This document shows positions 8,129-17,778 of a stretch of 64,000 nt of DNA, piece after piece; position 1 is the stretch's first letter, and each line of letters opens with the position of its first letter. A model generated the notes under the pieces. It was not told the origin of the DNA, searched no databases, and saw nothing but the letters and a program-made list of their open reading frames with translations. Both the position numbers and the translations under genes were made by a program. Source of the stretch: BOG-1112 sp964611335 (GTDB lineage: Bacteria > Bdellovibrionota_B > Oligoflexia > Oligoflexales > Bog-1112); assembly GCA_964611335.1 (NCBI GenBank), contig CAZSXR010000001.1, forward strand, positions 434,001-498,000, read 5' to 3'.

Positions 8129-9397
8129 TTATTTTAAAAGAGGGGGAAGCAGTTTTACGTAGTCTGTATTCAGAAGATAAACTTTTGTATTGTTGAATTC
8201 GGTGGAAGATGTGGATGTAGGTAGTGCCCAAAAAACGTTTGTATTGGCAAGTCCCTTACTGTCTTTGGGGACAATGCTATAGAGATTTACAGAGCCATTA
8301 GAGGCCAACTCGTGAAGAGTACCTTCTACAAGATACTTTTGTTGCACACAATACACAGGATAGTCCCACTGGGCCTGTGCTTGTAAATTCCCGTTTTGAT
8401 CAACACCTAGTGTTTGTTGGTACTGAGCATAGATCCCTGCTGCATCCGCAATCGTTTGAGGTTGATCTGTCGTGTTAGTAACAATTTGGCCGAGGCATTG
8501 GTATCCAGCAGGAGGAATAGGCTTCCAAATGACGAGGGTTTGCAATTGGTAATAGGTACTCAAGTCCCCAACTCCTGTTGTGGTGCTACCGCCCATTTGG
8601 ACATTGAGAAAGTCATATATAGAGGACCCCCCCGCTGTGACTTGTTTGCATTTAGAATCATCTGTGTGCGAAGGAGACCCCCCCTCCTTGTATGCTTCGT
8701 TTACTTTCTTACATGCCAGCAAGAGGTCCTCTGTCATAGGGCCAAGTCGAGAATAGACTTTCTGATAGGCCATGGGTGGTGAGATCGCTGCAGATAAAGG
8801 GTCTTGGGAAGAAATGGCATAAAGAGAAAGCACAGCTGTGGGATAGGGAGGAAAGGTCAAAGAGGGACTCAGAGTGTGACCAATGATTTTGAAAGAGTCC
8901 CCACGCTCCGCACTGACGGCGAGTTCATTACTTCCAGCAAAACTTGCTATGGGTTGGAAAACGGAGACCGAGGTTGTTTTCTTTCCTGCAAGTGTCCAAA
9001 CAGCGGAGGAATCGCCTGCAGTGGCAAGGTCATACCAGACAGGTCTGTAAGAGTTGATAAGTTGAACGAGAAATACTTTGTTGGCATCTGCCGTAGGTTT
9101 GAGGTTCAGTTTTTGAGGAGCATTGCGATTAAAATTCGATCCCAAATCCCCACTTTGATAATTGGGAATGGAACTGCTTCTCGAATTGTTGACACCCCGA
9201 GGGCTTATTGTCGTCGTATCCGTTGCGCTTGTGTTGAAATTTCCCTGAGCTGTGGTGCTATCAGAGAAAACTCCATCAGCGGATTTAATAGAATTGGACG
9301 TTTTGGAAAAAGCAGATTTAGTTTGGGAGCTTGTTGGTGAACAAAATGTCAGAGCTGCAAAATTACTAAATATTATTAAGGTCTTAAGCTTTTTCAT
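8129..9397 (-). CDS. putative lipoprotein of unknown function
   Basis: 422 residues from ATG 9397 (GGGGA upstream). The frame is open further, but the lipoprotein-like leader MKKLKTLIIFSNFAALTFC supports this start. The Cys at position 19 would be lipidated, although Phe at -1 is not canonical. A Ser/Thr/Asn-rich linker of about 75 residues follows, then a folded region with two Cys pairs. No family is recognised. The low-complexity tether plus a unique domain is a layout repeated in several lipoproteins later in the window. Confidence 0.8.
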   Translation of the reverse strand: MKKLKTLIIFSNFAALTFCSPTSSQTKSAFSKTSNSIKSADGVFSDSTTAQGNFNTSATDTTTISPRGVNNSRSSSIPNYQSGDLGSNFNRNAPQKLNLKPTADANKVFLVQLINSYRPVWYDLATAGDSSAVWTLAGKKTTSVSVFQPIASFAGSNELAVSAERGDSFKIIGHTLSPSLTFPPYPTAVLSLYAISSQDPLSAAISPPMAYQKVYSRLGPMTEDLLLACKKVNEAYKEGGSPSHTDDSKCKQVTAGGSSIYDFLNVQMGGSTTTGVGDLSTYYQLQTLVIWKPIPPAGYQCLGQIVTNTTDQPQTIADAAGIYAQYQQTLGVDQNGNLQAQAQWDYPVYCVQQKYLVEGTLHELASNGSVNLYSIVPKDSKGLANTNVFWALPTSTSSTEFNNTKVYLLNTDYVKLLPPLLK

Positions 9398-9632
9398 GAA
9401 TGACGTCCCCATATTCAACCTAGACCTTCTATCGGTCAACTGTCGTCTTTCTTTAGTGAATTATTAGTAAGTTAGCCCTTGTTAAGATGTTGGCGGTGTT
9501 TTTGAAGCTCCAGGAGGCTTCCCAAAGCTATATTTTTAGGGTACAAACCTGACCTCAAGCCCAACCCAAAATGGTGTTACAGAAATCTTTCATGGGGGAA
9601 GGCACTAAACTTATAAGAAGGAGTTACTTTTT

Positions 9633-10610
9633 ATGAAACGCATTCAATCTATGTCAATCGTCGGTTCTTTACTTGTAGCGATGAGTTCTAACCTTCTTGC
9701 AGAAGAAGCAGTTGCCCCCGTTGCTGCAGAAAAGAAAGCAGAACAAAAAACTTCAGCAGCTACAAGCAGCACGCTTCCACTCGGAGCAACTCTTCCAAAA
9801 AATATGATGCGCGCACGCGTTTTCGGACATGGTAATGTTGGTAGCGACAAAACGTACCTCAGCGATACAAATACTTATGTAAAATCTCCAGCAGATCGTT
9901 CAACAATTGTATCAGCAGTTGCACTTGAATACGGTATTCTTGATAGCTTGAGCGCACAAGTTGTGGCGCCTTTCGTTCTTAGAAACGAAGTAACTTTAAA
10001 CGACAAGACTACAGCTGCAAAAACAGGTCTTAGCGACATGGAAGCAGGCGCAATCTATAACTTCCTAAATGATGGTACATGGGTACTTTCAGCTGGGTTA
10101 GGAATGCGTTTCCCAACAGGCGCTTATGCTGATACAGCACAAGCAGCAGATATGACTGGATTAGGTGCTTATGACTTGGGTCTTCGTTTGAATGCAGATT
10201 ACCAAGTTGCTAACGAACTTTGGTTGTCTCTTCAAGATCAAGAACAAGTACAAGTTTCTTCTGTTGAGCACAAAGCTTCTAAAACACACTTAGATAAGTC
10301 AGGCTTGAGCCGCAAAGCTTTTGCACAAGTTTCTTACGGTCTTAAAAACCTTTCAAACTACACAAAAGCTTTCAACGTAAAAGGTCGTTACGCATACGAT
10401 TACAACTCAGCTGTTAAAGTTCGTGAATCAAAAAAAGTTGTTACAGAAGCTTCTTCTAAACAAGCTGCTGGTTTCGGTCTTGGCATCGAAGGTTTCGAAT
10501 ACGGTATTCCAGTTGCTTTGGATGCTATGTACTTCGTACCTGTAACTGCTACAAACACAACAGTTTCTCAAGAACTTCAATTGACTCTTAGCGCTTACGT
10601 TCAAATCTAA
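9633..10610 (+). CDS. outer-membrane beta-barrel (porin-like) protein
   Basis: 325 residues with a strong ribosome-binding site (AAGGAG) and a signal peptide (about 1-23, ending SSNLLAEE). After an Ala/Lys linker the sequence alternates hydrophobic and polar residues in the manner of transmembrane beta-strands (SIVSAVALEYGILDSLSAQVVAPF; WVLSAGLGMRFPTGAY). It finishes with a strand LQLTLSAYVQI. Codon choice is strikingly regular, suggesting high expression. It is a single-gene transcription unit closed by the hairpin terminator at 10646-10677. It resembles the MetA/phenol-degradation-type transporter group in style, but the substrate is unknown. Confidence 0.85.
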   Translation: MKRIQSMSIVGSLLVAMSSNLLAEEAVAPVAAEKKAEQKTSAATSSTLPLGATLPKNMMRARVFGHGNVGSDKTYLSDTNTYVKSPADRSTIVSAVALEYGILDSLSAQVVAPFVLRNEVTLNDKTTAAKTGLSDMEAGAIYNFLNDGTWVLSAGLGMRFPTGAYADTAQAADMTGLGAYDLGLRLNADYQVANELWLSLQDQEQVQVSSVEHKASKTHLDKSGLSRKAFAQVSYGLKNLSNYTKAFNVKGRYAYDYNSAVKVRESKKVVTEASSKQAAGFGLGIEGFEYGIPVALDAMYFVPVTATNTTVSQELQLTLSAYVQI

Positions 10611-10645
10611 TTTGAATTGAGCTCTGTTTAAGAGACATAAAAAAA

Positions 10646-10677
10646 GCCCTGAGTTCATATGAACTCAGGGCTTTTTT
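10646..10677 (+). terminator. intrinsic terminator of the porin gene
   Basis: Perfect 11-bp stem GCCCTGAGTTC/GAACTCAGGGC with a 4-nt loop (ATAT), followed by six T and preceded by seven A. The A tract makes it usable in both directions. It lies 36 nt after the porin stop codon. Confidence 0.95.
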
Positions 10678-10767
10678 GTATCTTGGGGTGTCCTACCTAG
10701 TCGAGGGGGCTCTTATCAGTTAGTATTGCTTTGTGTTGGAAAGATAAGAACGTTTCGCTTCTGAATG

Positions 10768-11181
10768 CTAACCTACTGAAAAATGACCTGGGAGATCTTT
10801 AGTCTTCATAGAAACGACTTCACAGGGGGTGTCTATATCTTTGCTTTTACGTTCAAGAGCAGCTTGTGCGTCCTCTTGCGTAACGTACCAGTGGTTGTTT
10901 AACCAATGCCAGGTCCCTTCACCGTTCCAGTTAGGATTCCGGTGAAAGACACGAAGGACATAGGCATCCGCCTTTCCTTCAGCTCTTAGCAATTGTTCGA
11001 TTTTTTCTTTACGCCACATGCGGAGTCGGCGTTTTGCGACAGGGAGGCTTAGTCCACGACTAAGGCGGGTTAGACCCGTATCGAGATCGAACTCTTGGAA
11101 GACCCAAGTCGTCCCTTGTGAAAAAATTTCAGAAGTGATCTCGGCTATCTTTTCTGCTTCAGTCTTGCTCAATGGTCTCAT
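10768..11181 (-). CDS. conserved-looking small cytoplasmic protein, unknown
   Basis: 137 residues from ATG 11181 (a TTG 15 nt upstream is the alternative; neither has a good ribosome-binding site). No signal peptide. It is basic, with a Trp-rich segment NPNWNGEGTWHWLNNHWYV and a helical RRLRMWRKEKIEQLL. I do not recognise the family. It stands alone between the porin terminator and the FGGY kinase, which is transcribed divergently. Confidence 0.6.
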   Translation of the reverse strand: MRPLSKTEAEKIAEITSEIFSQGTTWVFQEFDLDTGLTRLSRGLSLPVAKRRLRMWRKEKIEQLLRAEGKADAYVLRVFHRNPNWNGEGTWHWLNNHWYVTQEDAQAALERKSKDIDTPCEVVSMKTKDLPGHFSVG

Positions 11182-11466
11182 TGCTCTAAGCACCAATCCA
11201 ATTCTAAATGGTAATACTTAAAGGCCAGGAGTGTGGCCATACGCGACAATTTGCAATTTAGGAGAATCGCCGCCTTAAATCAATTCAAAATGACCTAGAC
11301 AAATGAATTTTTGGTTGAAATTTTTCTAAGAAGCAGAAATTTTGCGTAAAATTTTTTAAAAAAACTACGGAACCCTTTCTCTACAAGCTTTAGAGTGTGG
11401 AAGAAGTCTTTCCATCAAAAAGCAGCGAACAGATTCGATTTCTCTTTCTGAAAATGTTTTGCAATT

Positions 11467-13059
11467 ATGAAGAAAAAAGAAATGTGGGAAGCATCGAAGG
11501 GAAATCCACGAATGGGACATCGTCAACCTTGCATCTTAGCTATAGATCTTACGGCATTGGGGCTAAAAACTGCTGTTCTGAGCGTTCAGGGAGATATTCT
11601 TGCATATGAAGAAAATAAAACCTCAACATTCTATAGAGAAGATGGTGGAGTGGAACAAGATCCCAAGGAATGGTGGGCCGCGGTTACGGAGAGCATTCAT
11701 AACATCTTGAAAAAGAACCCTTCTTTGAAATCTCAGATAGACGTTATATCTTGCACAGCAACTCCAGGAACTGTTGCTGTCGATGCTCAAGGAGAAGCCC
11801 TAGGTTTTGCCATCATGGACGGAGATGCTCGGGGTACCGCTTTTGCTGCGGAGGTTATTGGCTCTGGCTTTCGAAGGGCAAGGTGGGCTCACAAATCCTG
11901 TGCTATTCCTTCTCAGTCAGGAAAAGATGGATTGGCTCACATACTTTTCCTTAAAGAAAAGAAGACCTATGCTTATGCAAAGGCTTTCAAATTCCTCGAA
12001 GCAAAAGATTATTTGAATTTAAAGTTCACTGGAAAATATGCAGCGAGTTTTGACTCCATTTCAGGATATTGGATAACCAATAATCGAAAAATCGACAAAG
12101 TTCGTTACGACTCAGTCCTCTTGAGAATGTCAGGCATTGATAAAGAAAAGGTGCCTGAACTGTTCAAACCTATAGACATCCTAGGACCTATACTTCCCGA
12201 TCTTGCAAGAACATTCGGGCTTCCTTCACAAACCCAGGTCGTTATTGGTAGCACGGAGCTACAAACTGCAATGCTCGGATCAGGTGCGGTTGAAAACTAT
12301 GCCGCTCATTTAAACATGGGCCCTTCTTCTTTGCTCACTTGCCATGTTCCCTTTAGAAAAACAGATCGTTCGAACAATTTGGGAACTCTCCCTTCTTCTT
12401 TGCCTGGACGTTATTTCATAACGAACAAACAGGAATCAGCAGGTTCCTGTTTGAACTATCTCTGGCAAACTTTTGCAGGGGTTATGCATGATTTGAAAGA
12501 CCCAGCTCCGTCCTACGAGCGTCTCGATGCCCTTGCGCAGAATTCCGTGCCTGGAAGTCGAAGGATTATTTTCACCCCGTGGATCAATGGAGAAAGCACT
12601 CCCGTTGAAGACAAACTTGTCAGAGGAGGCTTTCACAACCTTTCTCTTCAAAATGACGCTTCTGATATTGTGAGATCTGTATATGAAGGTGTTGCTTACA
12701 ACACAAAATGGCTACTTACTTCGACAGAGCGCTTTGTAAAGCACACATTGAATCCCATAGTCATAGTCGGAGAGAGTTCTCAATCGGAACTCTGGTGTCA
12801 AATTCATGCAGATATTTTGAACCGACATATTATCCAAATGGAAGAACCCGAACGTGCCAGTGTGCGCGGTGCCGCATGGATTGCATGCTTGGCTATGGGA
12901 TATTTGAAGACGGAAGATCTTTCTGCTCTGGTTAAAATAAAAAAGGAATACGTGCCTGTTCAAGAGAACAAGGAAGTGTACACAAACGCATTTAAAGAAT
13001 TTCTCGAACTTTATAGGTCCAATAAAAATATCTATCAACGCTTGAATACATCTCTTTGA
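11467..13059 (+). CDS. FGGY-family carbohydrate kinase (xylulokinase-like)
   Basis: 530 residues; ATP-dependent phosphorylation of a sugar or polyol in the cytoplasm. The N-terminal ATPase half begins CILAIDLTALGLKTAVL (phosphate-1 motif) and has GGVEQDPKEWWAAV. The C-terminal half has FTPWINGESTPVEDKLVRGG (FGGY signature region) and GESSQSELWCQIHADILNR (adenosine motif) with a terminal RGAAWIACLAMG. Family length is 480-530, so it is complete. The start is uncertain: ATG 11467, 11482 and 11512 are all in frame, and 11512 has AAGGG upstream. It is followed after 13 nt by the sphingosine-1-phosphate lyase homologue, so the two are co-expressed. The sugar substrate is not determinable. Confidence 0.9.
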   Translation: MKKKEMWEASKGNPRMGHRQPCILAIDLTALGLKTAVLSVQGDILAYEENKTSTFYREDGGVEQDPKEWWAAVTESIHNILKKNPSLKSQIDVISCTATPGTVAVDAQGEALGFAIMDGDARGTAFAAEVIGSGFRRARWAHKSCAIPSQSGKDGLAHILFLKEKKTYAYAKAFKFLEAKDYLNLKFTGKYAASFDSISGYWITNNRKIDKVRYDSVLLRMSGIDKEKVPELFKPIDILGPILPDLARTFGLPSQTQVVIGSTELQTAMLGSGAVENYAAHLNMGPSSLLTCHVPFRKTDRSNNLGTLPSSLPGRYFITNKQESAGSCLNYLWQTFAGVMHDLKDPAPSYERLDALAQNSVPGSRRIIFTPWINGESTPVEDKLVRGGFHNLSLQNDASDIVRSVYEGVAYNTKWLLTSTERFVKHTLNPIVIVGESSQSELWCQIHADILNRHIIQMEEPERASVRGAAWIACLAMGYLKTEDLSALVKIKKEYVPVQENKEVYTNAFKEFLELYRSNKNIYQRLNTSL

Positions 13060-13072
13060 GGAGCTTCGCTTC

Positions 13073-14602
13073 ATGCAGTTTTTCGATAGGTTCTTCAAGA
13101 CGTGGTCTCACATGGATCCACGCATTCGTAATGTTGTCGAGAATGTTGTCACAAAAATCCCACTAACCAAAGCAGTGCGCAGTGTTCCTTTTCTTCAAAA
13201 AATAATGGAAGAAGAATTTGGGAAATTACTTCTCAAACTCGAGGCAAATGCTCCGCATTTGGATGACATACCAACGTTCTCGGAACTGCCTCCCGGAGGT
13301 TTGGATAGAACTTTGATTCTTTCAAATCTGGAACGACTTGCTCACAATGAACATGATCACTGGTCTGAGGGCTATGTTTCCGGTGCGGTTTACCACGGAG
13401 ATCCTCATCACATTCAATTTTTGAATAAAGTCTACGCACTCTTTTCTCAGACAAATCCACTTCATACAGAAATCTGGCCAAGTATTGCTCAATTCGAGAG
13501 TGAAATTGTAGCTATGTGTTCCAAGATGCTCGGAGCAGAATGGACGGACGACAGTATCTGCGGAAGTGTGACATCAGGTGGGACGGAGAGCACTTTATTA
13601 GCGATGAAAGCCTATCGAGATTGGGCAAAAGAAGAGCGCGGTATTGAAAATCCTGAGATGATTGTCCCTGCAAGTGCACATGTTGCTTTTGATAAAGCGA
13701 GTCAGTATTTGGGATTTAAAAAAATCACAGTTCCTCTCGATGAGGAATATCAAGTATCCCTTCCTGAAGTTCGTAAGGCGATCAATAAAAATACAGCAGT
13801 GATTGTAGGTTCTGCTCCGTGCTATCCCTATGGTGTCATGGATCCCATTCCCGATCTAGCAAGTCTTGCCATGGAACGGTCTTTGAACCTTCATGTGGAT
13901 GCATGTCTCGGAGGATTTGTCCTTCCATGGATTCGCGATGAGTTTGCTTTTCCTCCTTTTGATTTTGCGCTCAAGGGGGTGAGCTCTATTTCTGTAGATC
14001 CCCACAAATATGGATTTGCAAATAAAGGAACATCCGTCATCCTTTACAGAGGAAAAAATTTCCGACACTACCAATATTTTATCAGTACAGATTGGCCTGG
14101 GGGCTTGTATGCATCTCCCACCTTAGCAGGAAGTCGTCCTGGTGCTCTTATTGCGCAATGTTGGGCAACAATGATTTCGATGGGTCAAGAAGGTTATCGC
14201 AAACACGCACTCAGCATCGTGGATACAGCACGGAGCATCCGTGAGGGTATTCAAACAATCCCGCATTTGAAAGTATTGGGGCACCCTCTTTTCGTCATAG
14301 CGTTCGGTTCTGATTCGCTCGATATATTTTCAATAATGAGTGCAATGCAGGCAAAAGGTTGGTTCTTAAATGGACTTCACCGACCCAACTGTTTGCACAT
14401 GTGCGTAACGTTGCGTCATACACAGACGGGAGTTGCGGAACGTTTTCTTTCCGACTTGCGAAGTTCCGTTCTTGAAGTTGAAAAAAACCCTGAGAGGAAA
14501 GAAGGTTTAGCTCCGATCTACGCAATTGCCTCGACAATGCCTGCGCGTGGAATTGTAGGAGAACTTCTTAAACGTTACCTAGACTCTCTGTATAAAAATT
14601 AA
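13073..14602 (+). CDS. sphingosine-1-phosphate lyase homologue (PLP-dependent)
   Basis: 509 residues of PLP fold type I. The sequence follows eukaryotic SGPL1/Dpl1 closely in blocks: GYVSGAVYHGDPHH and NPLHTEIWPSIAQFESEIV near residues 100-145, VTSGGTESTLLA at about 162, HVDACLGGF, then SVDPHKYGFANKGTS with the PLP Lys at about residue 312. The end, CVTLRHTQTGVAERFLSDLR to LAPIYAIAS, also matches. The family cleaves phosphorylated long-chain bases to an aldehyde and phosphoethanolamine. The eukaryotic N-terminal membrane anchor is absent, as in bacterial homologues (Legionella-type). It is operonic with the FGGY kinase. A glutamate-decarboxylase-like activity is less likely given the SPL-specific blocks. 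Confidence 0.9.
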   Translation: MQFFDRFFKTWSHMDPRIRNVVENVVTKIPLTKAVRSVPFLQKIMEEEFGKLLLKLEANAPHLDDIPTFSELPPGGLDRTLILSNLERLAHNEHDHWSEGYVSGAVYHGDPHHIQFLNKVYALFSQTNPLHTEIWPSIAQFESEIVAMCSKMLGAEWTDDSICGSVTSGGTESTLLAMKAYRDWAKEERGIENPEMIVPASAHVAFDKASQYLGFKKITVPLDEEYQVSLPEVRKAINKNTAVIVGSAPCYPYGVMDPIPDLASLAMERSLNLHVDACLGGFVLPWIRDEFAFPPFDFALKGVSSISVDPHKYGFANKGTSVILYRGKNFRHYQYFISTDWPGGLYASPTLAGSRPGALIAQCWATMISMGQEGYRKHALSIVDTARSIREGIQTIPHLKVLGHPLFVIAFGSDSLDIFSIMSAMQAKGWFLNGLHRPNCLHMCVTLRHTQTGVAERFLSDLRSSVLEVEKNPERKEGLAPIYAIASTMPARGIVGELLKRYLDSLYKN

Positions 14603-15270
14603 AATTTTGAAGAATACACAATCGCAGTGAAGTGAAAAATGCTACCTGCAAGGACGCAAAGATGCCAAGCTGCGTGATGAAAACGTATTTTCTTCATGAG
14701 GTAGAAAACCGTTCCTCCAGAATAGGCAATCCCTCCTGCTATTATCCAAGTTAATCCTGGACTAGAAAGGGCTTCACTCAACGGTTTTATGGCAAACATC
14801 ATCATCCAACCCATCCCCAAATACACAAGTGTAGAGAGATAAGTATACTGACCCACGAAAAAGAACTTAAAAATAATCCCAACAAAAGCACAAATCCAGA
14901 TCACAGTAAGAAGACCCCAACCTATAGTTCCTCCAATATTGAGAACAAGAAAGGGTGTGTAGGTTCCTGCAATGAGTAAGTATATGGAGACATGATCACA
15001 AACTTTGAAAAATTTCTTTGCACTTAAAAAAGGTAGCGCGTGATAAAGAGTTGAAGATGTGTAAAGGAGAATAAGTGAAATCCCATAGATCAGATAACTG
15101 ATAAAGTGAGCAAAGCTTCCAAAAAGATAAGTAAGTGTAAGCAATATTGTGAGGCTTACAATTCCGAAAACAATACCCAAACCATGAATGATGCTATTTG
15201 CGAGCTCTTCGGCAAGGGTGTACTGTTTTAAACTCGCACTAGGAATTCTGTTAGAAATGCGTTTAAACAT
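14599..15270 (-). CDS. hemolysin III / PAQR family membrane protein
   Basis: 223 residues, about seven helices. It carries the hemolysin III/progestin-adipoQ-receptor signatures: EELANSIIHGLG with the first metal His, SSTLYHAL, DHVSIYLLIAGTYTPF, and HAAWHLCVLAGSIFHF with the last two His. Members bind zinc in the membrane, and eukaryotic PAQRs have ceramidase activity. It converges with the sphingosine-1-phosphate lyase gene, overlapping by 4 nt. That places a possible ceramide hydrolase next to a long-chain-base lyase, though the link is inference. Complete length for the family. Confidence 0.9.
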   Translation of the reverse strand: MFKRISNRIPSASLKQYTLAEELANSIIHGLGIVFGIVSLTILLTLTYLFGSFAHFISYLIYGISLILLYTSSTLYHALPFLSAKKFFKVCDHVSIYLLIAGTYTPFLVLNIGGTIGWGLLTVIWICAFVGIIFKFFFVGQYTYLSTLVYLGMGWMMMFAIKPLSEALSSPGLTWIIAGGIAYSGGTVFYLMKKIRFHHAAWHLCVLAGSIFHFTAIVYSSKF

Positions 15271-15335
15271 AAAAACCTTTTTTTTAAAGTAGTTCTCCTT
15301 TTCTCATTGTTGTCTTTTTTTCTCCATCTCTAATA

Positions 15336-16109
15336 TTAGAAACTGAAGTGCTTGATCTTTTCACCCTTGGTTCCAATTTCCGTCATAGCTTGAATTCCAA
15401 TCTCTAAATGCTCATCTACAAACTTCTCAGTCACTATTTTGTCTCGTTGCTCGGTCTTGACACCTTCGGGAGTCATGGGTAAATCCGACACCAAAAGTAA
15501 AGCACCGCGAGCTATGTTGTTGATGAGCCCTACGGTAAAAATCGTTGCAGTTTCCATGTCGATAGCAAGCACTCTCATGCGATGAAGTTTTTGCCTGAAC
15601 TCATCATCATGCTCCCATACGCGTCGGTTCATAGTATAGATAACACCTGTGCGGTATTCTGTATTTGCTTCTACTATTTTCTCTGAAACAAATTTGTGAA
15701 GTTTGAATGAAGGCAAAGCTGGCACTTCAGGAGGTGCATAGTCGTTGGAAGTTCCTTCACCCCTGATCGCAGCTGTTGGTAAAACATAGTGTCCTATTTC
15801 TGTAACTTTTTTTGTCCCACCACATTTTCCAAGAAACAAAACCCCCTTAGGATTCACAGCTGTTAGAAGGTCCATAATCGTAGCAGCGTTGGAAGAGCCC
15901 ATTCCAAAATTGATAATAGAAAGTTTCTCTTTATTGGTACAGGTCTGCATGGGGAATCCAATCCCACGGATCGGAGCATGAAACCTTTCTGAAAACCTCT
16001 CGACATAATCAAAGAACGGAGTCAATAAAATGTACTGACCAAACTCTTCCAAAGAAGTTCCCGTATACCGAGGAAGCCAATTTGCTACGATATCTGCTTT
16101 CGATTTCAT
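15336..16109 (-). CDS. amn: AMP nucleosidase (short form)
   Basis: 257 residues of the PNP/UDP nucleoside-phosphorylase superfamily. It hydrolyses AMP to adenine and ribose-5-phosphate. Visible blocks are IINFGMGSSNAATIMDLL, GVLFLGKCGGTKKVTEIGHYVLPTAAIRGEG, and VLAIDMETATIFTVG with the catalytic Glu, followed by LLLVSDLPMTPEG. The length matches the short AMP nucleosidases without the N-terminal regulatory domain of the E. coli enzyme. It reads in the same direction as the downstream hemolysin III gene (gap 65 nt). Confidence 0.92.
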   Translation of the reverse strand: MKSKADIVANWLPRYTGTSLEEFGQYILLTPFFDYVERFSERFHAPIRGIGFPMQTCTNKEKLSIINFGMGSSNAATIMDLLTAVNPKGVLFLGKCGGTKKVTEIGHYVLPTAAIRGEGTSNDYAPPEVPALPSFKLHKFVSEKIVEANTEYRTGVIYTMNRRVWEHDDEFRQKLHRMRVLAIDMETATIFTVGLINNIARGALLLVSDLPMTPEGVKTEQRDKIVTEKFVDEHLEIGIQAMTEIGTKGEKIKHFSF

Positions 16110-16242
16110 AAAATCTCCTAAGTAGGTTCTCTCTATAAAGTGTAGAGTCTTTCGCGCGCTTTTAGAAGTAGGTGGCTTTTGGAGTCGATTTTCAGTTAGT
16201 TTGAGAACTCTGTGTCCTTTTTAGCTAGCAAAGGTTCAAATC

Positions 16243-17388
16243 ATGTCCCGTTACTTCATTCTCACAGCCTTTCTTCTGAATTCTCTGTACTTAACATCGC
16301 CATTGCATGCGCATAAAATAGGCATACTTGGTGATAGCTTCGCCGTTGGGGCCTTTTCAAATCCAGCCCTCACCTATGATCTTGAGAAGCTTACAAAGAT
16401 CGCGCGTGGCGAGACCTCTCTCAAAGTAGAAGGGGAGATGCCAAAAATTCTCTGGCCTAGTTGGCGAGAATATAGGGGGTCGCAAGATTGGTATGCATTG
16501 CATGTGAAAGAAGGTCTTTCTTATGCATTCTTGAGTACTCCTCAGTATGGGTGGCCTTATCTTGCGTCTCGTCGACTAAACATCGAAGCCAAAGACATTT
16601 TTTTAGCAGCAAATTTTGGTGCAAAAATGGGAGATCTGACTCGTCAGATAGACCGTATTCTTGATGTGAATAAAAAAGAGATTCCTAATAAAATTCTGAT
16701 TTTTTTTACGAGCAATGACTTGTGTTCAAACATGATGAACGGAGTGACGAGTTCGGAGGATTTCGGAAATTCTCTGACAGATGGTTTACATTACCTAATA
16801 CGCAATGGGGTGCCTCCAATCGACGGAACGAAGGTATACATCCCACACTATTTGCCTATGACACAATGGATTACGAGTGAAGCTATACTGTCGCATTCTT
16901 TGAATGTATTTGGAGCAACAAAAACATGTCGTGAAATTCGTAGGGAAGGTGTGCAAATACGTAATTTTGAAAATTATAAAAATCTTACTACGGAAGCAAA
17001 TTATGTGAATGCGCTTCTTCCTTTTAATTTTGCAAATCAGTGTCCAACTCTTTTCCATCATGAAGCCTTGGCTGTGAACCAACTGGGATTTTTTTCAAAC
17101 TTCTCAACGCAGGAAACAAAGCAAAGTGAGCTTGCCCAGATTCGAAATGAATTTATCAGTCTGTTGTCTACGCGTGTTCGTAATTACCGCATTCAAAGCG
17201 ACCTTGCTGTTAAGAAGGCAAATGATTGGGCACAGAAAAATTTCCCAAATAAAAAAATCACCTTCGAAATCCTTCACGAAACAGGAGATTTAATTTTCGA
17301 AGGTAAAGACCTCGCGCCGGATTGTTTCCACCTGAGTTTGGAGGGGCAGAAAAAAGTTGCGGAAGTGGTTTTTAAAGGTCTTCATTGA
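16243..17388 (+). CDS. secreted SGNH/GDSL-like hydrolase
   Basis: 381 residues. A signal peptide (ends SPLHA, about residue 23) is followed at once by GDSL block I IGILGDSFAVGAF (Ser as nucleophile). The final block LAPDCFHLSLEGQKKVAEVV supplies the Asp-x-x-His pair. The SxxD block FFTSNDLC corresponds to block III, with Asn. The insertion between blocks is longer than in the gene at 5309, so it is not a duplicate. A secreted esterase or acyltransferase is likely; the substrate is unknown. It is followed by tRNA-Leu. Confidence 0.82.
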   Translation: MSRYFILTAFLLNSLYLTSPLHAHKIGILGDSFAVGAFSNPALTYDLEKLTKIARGETSLKVEGEMPKILWPSWREYRGSQDWYALHVKEGLSYAFLSTPQYGWPYLASRRLNIEAKDIFLAANFGAKMGDLTRQIDRILDVNKKEIPNKILIFFTSNDLCSNMMNGVTSSEDFGNSLTDGLHYLIRNGVPPIDGTKVYIPHYLPMTQWITSEAILSHSLNVFGATKTCREIRREGVQIRNFENYKNLTTEANYVNALLPFNFANQCPTLFHHEALAVNQLGFFSNFSTQETKQSELAQIRNEFISLLSTRVRNYRIQSDLAVKKANDWAQKNFPNKKITFEILHETGDLIFEGKDLAPDCFHLSLEGQKKVAEVVFKGLH

Positions 17389-17483
17389 TTTTTAAACCGC
17401 CGTCAAAAAAGTCTTGCTAATTTTTCGATTTCTAGCGATCTTGCAAAGCCTTAAAGCACTAAGGTGCTTTTCATAAAAGCCGA

Positions 17484-17569
17484 GCAGGAGTGGCGGAACG
17501 GTAGACGCAGTGGACTCAAAATCCACCGAGGGCAACTTCGTGAGAGTTCGATTCTCTCCTCCTGCACCA
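17484..17569 (+). tRNA. tRNA-Leu(CAA)
   Basis: An 86-nt class II tRNA with an encoded CCA end. The acceptor stem GCAGGAG/CTCCTGC is perfect. The anticodon loop CTCAAAA gives anticodon CAA between GTGGA/TCCAC arms. The long variable arm (GAGGGCAACTTCGTGA region) is typical of tRNA-Leu. T-arm is GAGAG-TTCGATT-CTCTC. Confidence 0.97.
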
Positions 17570-17778
17570 CGCGCGAGTTTTCTATTTCTTTCTAAATGTC
17601 AAAGACACCTCGAAAGCCTTGTTAATCAAATCAATCACTTAAAAAAAGAGTGTTCTTAGGTCTGAGTTCTCTATCACGCTTTATGTAGTAGCCTTCCCAC
17701 GGGCTTATCCTCATCCAAACTTTTGTTTGAAAAAGCCTCGTTTTTAAATTTTTTGATGCTTGTAACTGCTTATTTTCG

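Noticed and set aside
8804..9340. Plus-strand 178-residue frame opposite the lipoprotein at 8129
   Set aside because: Cys/Arg-rich composition typical of antisense reading; no start signal and the minus-strand gene is coherent.
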